NCBI RefSeq assembly: GCF_021130785.1
Contig: NC_060213.1
Span: 70,700,001-70,764,000, forward strand
Length of the DNA: 64,000 bases
From: Homalodisca vitripennis
Lineage: Eukaryota; Arthropoda; Insecta; Hemiptera; Cicadellidae
Direction of reading: 5' to 3'
The position numbers and the translations under genes are program-made. This document shows positions 61,081 to 64,000 of the stretch, piece after piece. The notes below the pieces were generated by a model. It searched no databases. It was not told where the DNA came from and saw only the letters and a program-made list of their open reading frames with translations. How positions within the stretch are numbered: position 1 is the first letter of the stretch; each line of letters starts with the position of its first letter.

Positions 61081-63420
61081 TCAATAAATAAAAATAATTA
61101 CTTAAAAGGCTTCGTTTGTTCAAAAAGCGGATTAATGAATCCCATATTCAATTCATGTATAAAGCCAAGTCATTTAACATGACTATCCCTTGTATCATCA
61201 TTTTAATTCTCTACGAGGTATACAAATAATAATGATTATGTATTAGCCACCTAATGTTAAGTGTTCAATTTAATTTTAAACTTGTTTCAATAGGCTATTG
61301 ATAGGATTTGCAGAACTTACATGTGTATATAGGAAGTCTCTTGAAGATGGATTATTACCTAAGCATAAAAAAGATAGCCAGTCGTAAACCCCTAGACTGA
61401 GGGCACCCAGTATGAAGTTGTGAACATGTAATTTTATTTTATTTACATGCTATAAAACAGGATTTACCCTAATAATATTATAGCAGTTCATGAAAAATTA
61501 CAAAACAGACATCAGTGGCTTGAGTTATAGCTCAGTCCATAGCACAATTCTTCACTTTTGGCTTTACTTTACTTTTCTTACAGTAACTAGTGTAATATCA
61601 TAAATGTAATGTAGTATGAGGATCTCGGACATGTTAAAACTTTGACGAAAAACTGGTATTGATATTTCAGAGATAAACTGATATTGATGCATTTCGAATT
61701 ACTCACAAAGAAATACAACCACTCGTGAAATTATAAATATGCAATATTTTATTCCTTGGATCACCATATGTCTTCAAACATAACGCGGTTATTAAAATAT
61801 TGTTATTTAATATTCAAAGAAGATGTTAACAATAGTATTTACACTTTACACTTGATATTGAGTTTGATAGCTTTTTTTGTCCTCAGTCATTTTATTTAAA
61901 TTTGTGTACTACCAGCTCCTTTAAGACCATTAGTTTTTTAGCTCGTTAAACAATAGCTTACTTAAAAACACTTAATAATTTGTGAATCGGACGAAGTAGT
62001 TAGTATATACAAAATAAATATGCTTTTATTTTTTAAGTTATATGATTGAAATTTGCTAGTATGTTCAAACAGATAAGGTAACATTAATGTATCGTTTATT
62101 TAAATTAAATTTATACGAAAGAATTCCTTAAGAAAAATTAATATTGTAATATTTTAATACTATAGAAAACTAAAGACTTGTACACTGAGCGTGCAATAAT
62201 AAGGATTATAATATTGGTTTGATAATAAATAAATAATCATTTAAAAATTGTGAATTTATTTCTAACTTGAAGGTGTAGTGCAAATGGTATTCAATGGTTC
62301 TGTTAACCGTTACTGCTGGATTTATTTGTCCAGCATAGAGCTGTTCCTCAGTCAGCATACGTGATTAAGTTTCTCTTCTAAAAATAACATTGCAATTATG
62401 ATACAGTATATTTATATCATGATCAACTTCAGCAATATATCCAGTTACTAAAATGCCGCCAGAAATTTCTACTCATCACGTCACATCATGGTTATAAGTT
62501 TGAGTTCAGATCCCATCAAATTGCCATCATTTTCAGAAAAAGCTAAAAACTCACAACAACGCATCTGGACAAATTGAAAATGTATGAAATGTCCTTATTA
62601 GTCTTACAAATCGAAAATAAAACAACAAAAACTTACAAAACGCAAAAAACTAGAAAATAATAGAGTTTTTATTCTAAACTCAAGATTAATCTTTACCATT
62701 TGCTTTTTGTAAAAGTCCTTACTTCACTATCACGGTGTAGTAGCAATTAATTATACTGCACTGATGTTGATTTGTAGTAGTTAAATAAACACTAATAGAG
62801 GCCAATATGTATCTTATTAAAGCTACGAGGCGTAGTGTATGAAACAGCTGCTAGGTGCGTTATAACAGAGGCGAGGAAATAGAATGCAAAGTGGAATAGC
62901 CCTTGTTAACACGGGTGTGGCAGTTTAGGGCTAAACCTGTCGATGCTTCTGTATATTATAAAACTTCTATCCATTGTACATATAATTGATAGATACTATT
63001 GCACGTTTCTATCAAGCTAACTAGACAATTAGTCTTTAACCCACTTACAGTATTTCATACTTCATACTAATGTACTGTACACTAAAAACTCTATCCTATA
63101 TTAAGTTTATTGCACAGTAGTTGAATTTTTTAGTAAAAAACTTAGTTATAACTAAGTATTAATGCTTTATCTCTAACACGGTTTAATCGTCGCTTTAAAA
63201 TTATAGGGGCAGAGCAATAGTAATAGAAAAGCATTTTGTGGAGCATTACGAATATTCGTAACAATAGCCTGTTGCCTTTTGAATAAATTTCAGAGCCACT
63301 CACATGGAGGCACAGTGACTCCACTAAGCTAGTGAAACTTTTTTTGTTCTCTTAGGAAAAGAAGCTTTTAAATGGCACTTAGTCCTATAAAAACATTTAC
63401 GCTACTTCCGAAGTGAATGG
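61081..63420. other. AT-rich non-coding DNA
   Basis: No supported gene, RNA or repeat. A slightly GC-richer patch at 62820-62955 has no open frame or motif of note. Confidence 0.45.
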
Positions 63421-63830
63421 ATATTCAGGATGGGTGGGGTTAGGGAGTAGGGCCGCCTCCTATCGAGATCCATGAGGAGGAATTAGGGCACTAAATCTCA
63501 AAGTCGTGTCTCCCGGGAAAAAGAGAATGCCAGCTCTGAACCAGCCTTTCCAGTAAAAGTAGGCAGGGGGTGGCACACCCTTCCTGAGGCTAGCAAGAAT
63601 CTCGGGGATTAGGGAACAAACCGCACCAATCCAATAATCATCTCCTGCAGTAGATTAGACCTATCGAATTGACCTTGAACCCCCGAATCTCCACATTATC
63701 GGTTAGTGATGTGCTGCTCCTGGACATCCATAAGATTGCCCAGAATTAAGTGATCCATTGGTTTTTGTTTTGCCCAGTGGTAGGTACTGGAAGTTATAAA
63801 CCAGCCAGAAGTGACCCCACTGGGTTAAAA
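63421..63830. other. GC-rich island, probable unclassified repeat
   Basis: About 410 bp near 50 percent GC, with sharp edges against AT-rich flanks. All frames are interrupted, so it is not an exon as it stands. An inverted pair, cccagtgg (63774) and ccactggg (63816), lies near the right edge. It resembles the untranslated part of a retrotransposon in composition, but no diagnostic motif is present. The final 170 bp of the window after it is ordinary AT-rich DNA. Confidence 0.35.
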
Positions 63831-64000
63831 CACATTAGTGACATAAACTTTAAGAATGTTAAATTTAGAAATATCACTACAAGATATTTTGTGCAGGTAT
63901 ATTTAATTTATGAGAGTTAAGTAATCATAAAAAACGGTTAAAAAGGTTGATTTAAAAGAGACCTTATTCTAGAGTTTAGTCAGTAACATTTTGGGTATAC

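Overview
The window looks like AT-rich nuclear DNA of an arthropod, most likely an insect. There are no bacterial-style operons. Long stretches carry only short, chance open frames, and simple repeats of the CA, TA, CT and GTGC/GT types are scattered throughout. The only long coding stretches belong to non-LTR retrotransposons (LINEs) of types common in insects: an RNase H-bearing LOA/I-like element, a CR1/Jockey-like element, and an R1-like remnant. Species cannot be named from the sequence.

Layout, left to right. Positions 1-4870 are non-coding and probably intron or intergenic. They include a 118-bp satellite of seven near-identical units (2740-3584). A short, convincing terminal coding exon of an unidentified host gene follows at 4871-4937 (+). 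From 5 to 19 kb there is mostly featureless AT-rich DNA with a few GC-richer islands (9.4-10.6, 10.9-11.1 and 13.3-13.7 kb), a TA microsatellite, and a 0.77-kb block bounded by 15-bp inverted arms (16727-17493). An R1-type LINE 3' fragment lies at 19181-19842 (-). A LINE endonuclease fragment with an open frame sits between two CA microsatellites at 23113-23942 (+). Region 24-40 kb is non-coding but contains a heavily decayed tandem array (about 31.9-33.0 kb), a diverged duplication (34.8/35.2 kb) and a perfect 30-bp palindrome (38871-38900).

The largest single object is a LOA/I-like LINE of about 4.9 kb on the minus strand (40370-45270). It has a gag-like ORF1, then endonuclease, reverse transcriptase, RNase H and a C-terminal zinc knuckle, a poly-A tail and a candidate 10-bp target-site duplication. 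It is broken by many frameshifts. A 30-bp inverted repeat with a 16-bp palindrome inside it lies just beyond the 5' end. A 5'-truncated CR1/Jockey-like LINE occupies 53147-56086 (+). A further small LINE relic (58266-58565), a 94-bp minisatellite (59335-59720), a tandem pair of possible Helitron-type relics (60450-61080) and a GC-rich unclassified island (63421-63830) complete the window.

No intact multi-gene system, RNA gene or CRISPR array was found. The genes here do not form a pathway: the recognisable coding DNA is selfish and almost entirely inactivated, and host coding content is limited to one confident exon plus a few weak exon or promoter candidates. The observations most worth checking are the satellite's zoned variants, the endonuclease module trapped between microsatellites, the nested inverted repeats, the decayed array, and the identity of the host gene that ends at 4937.
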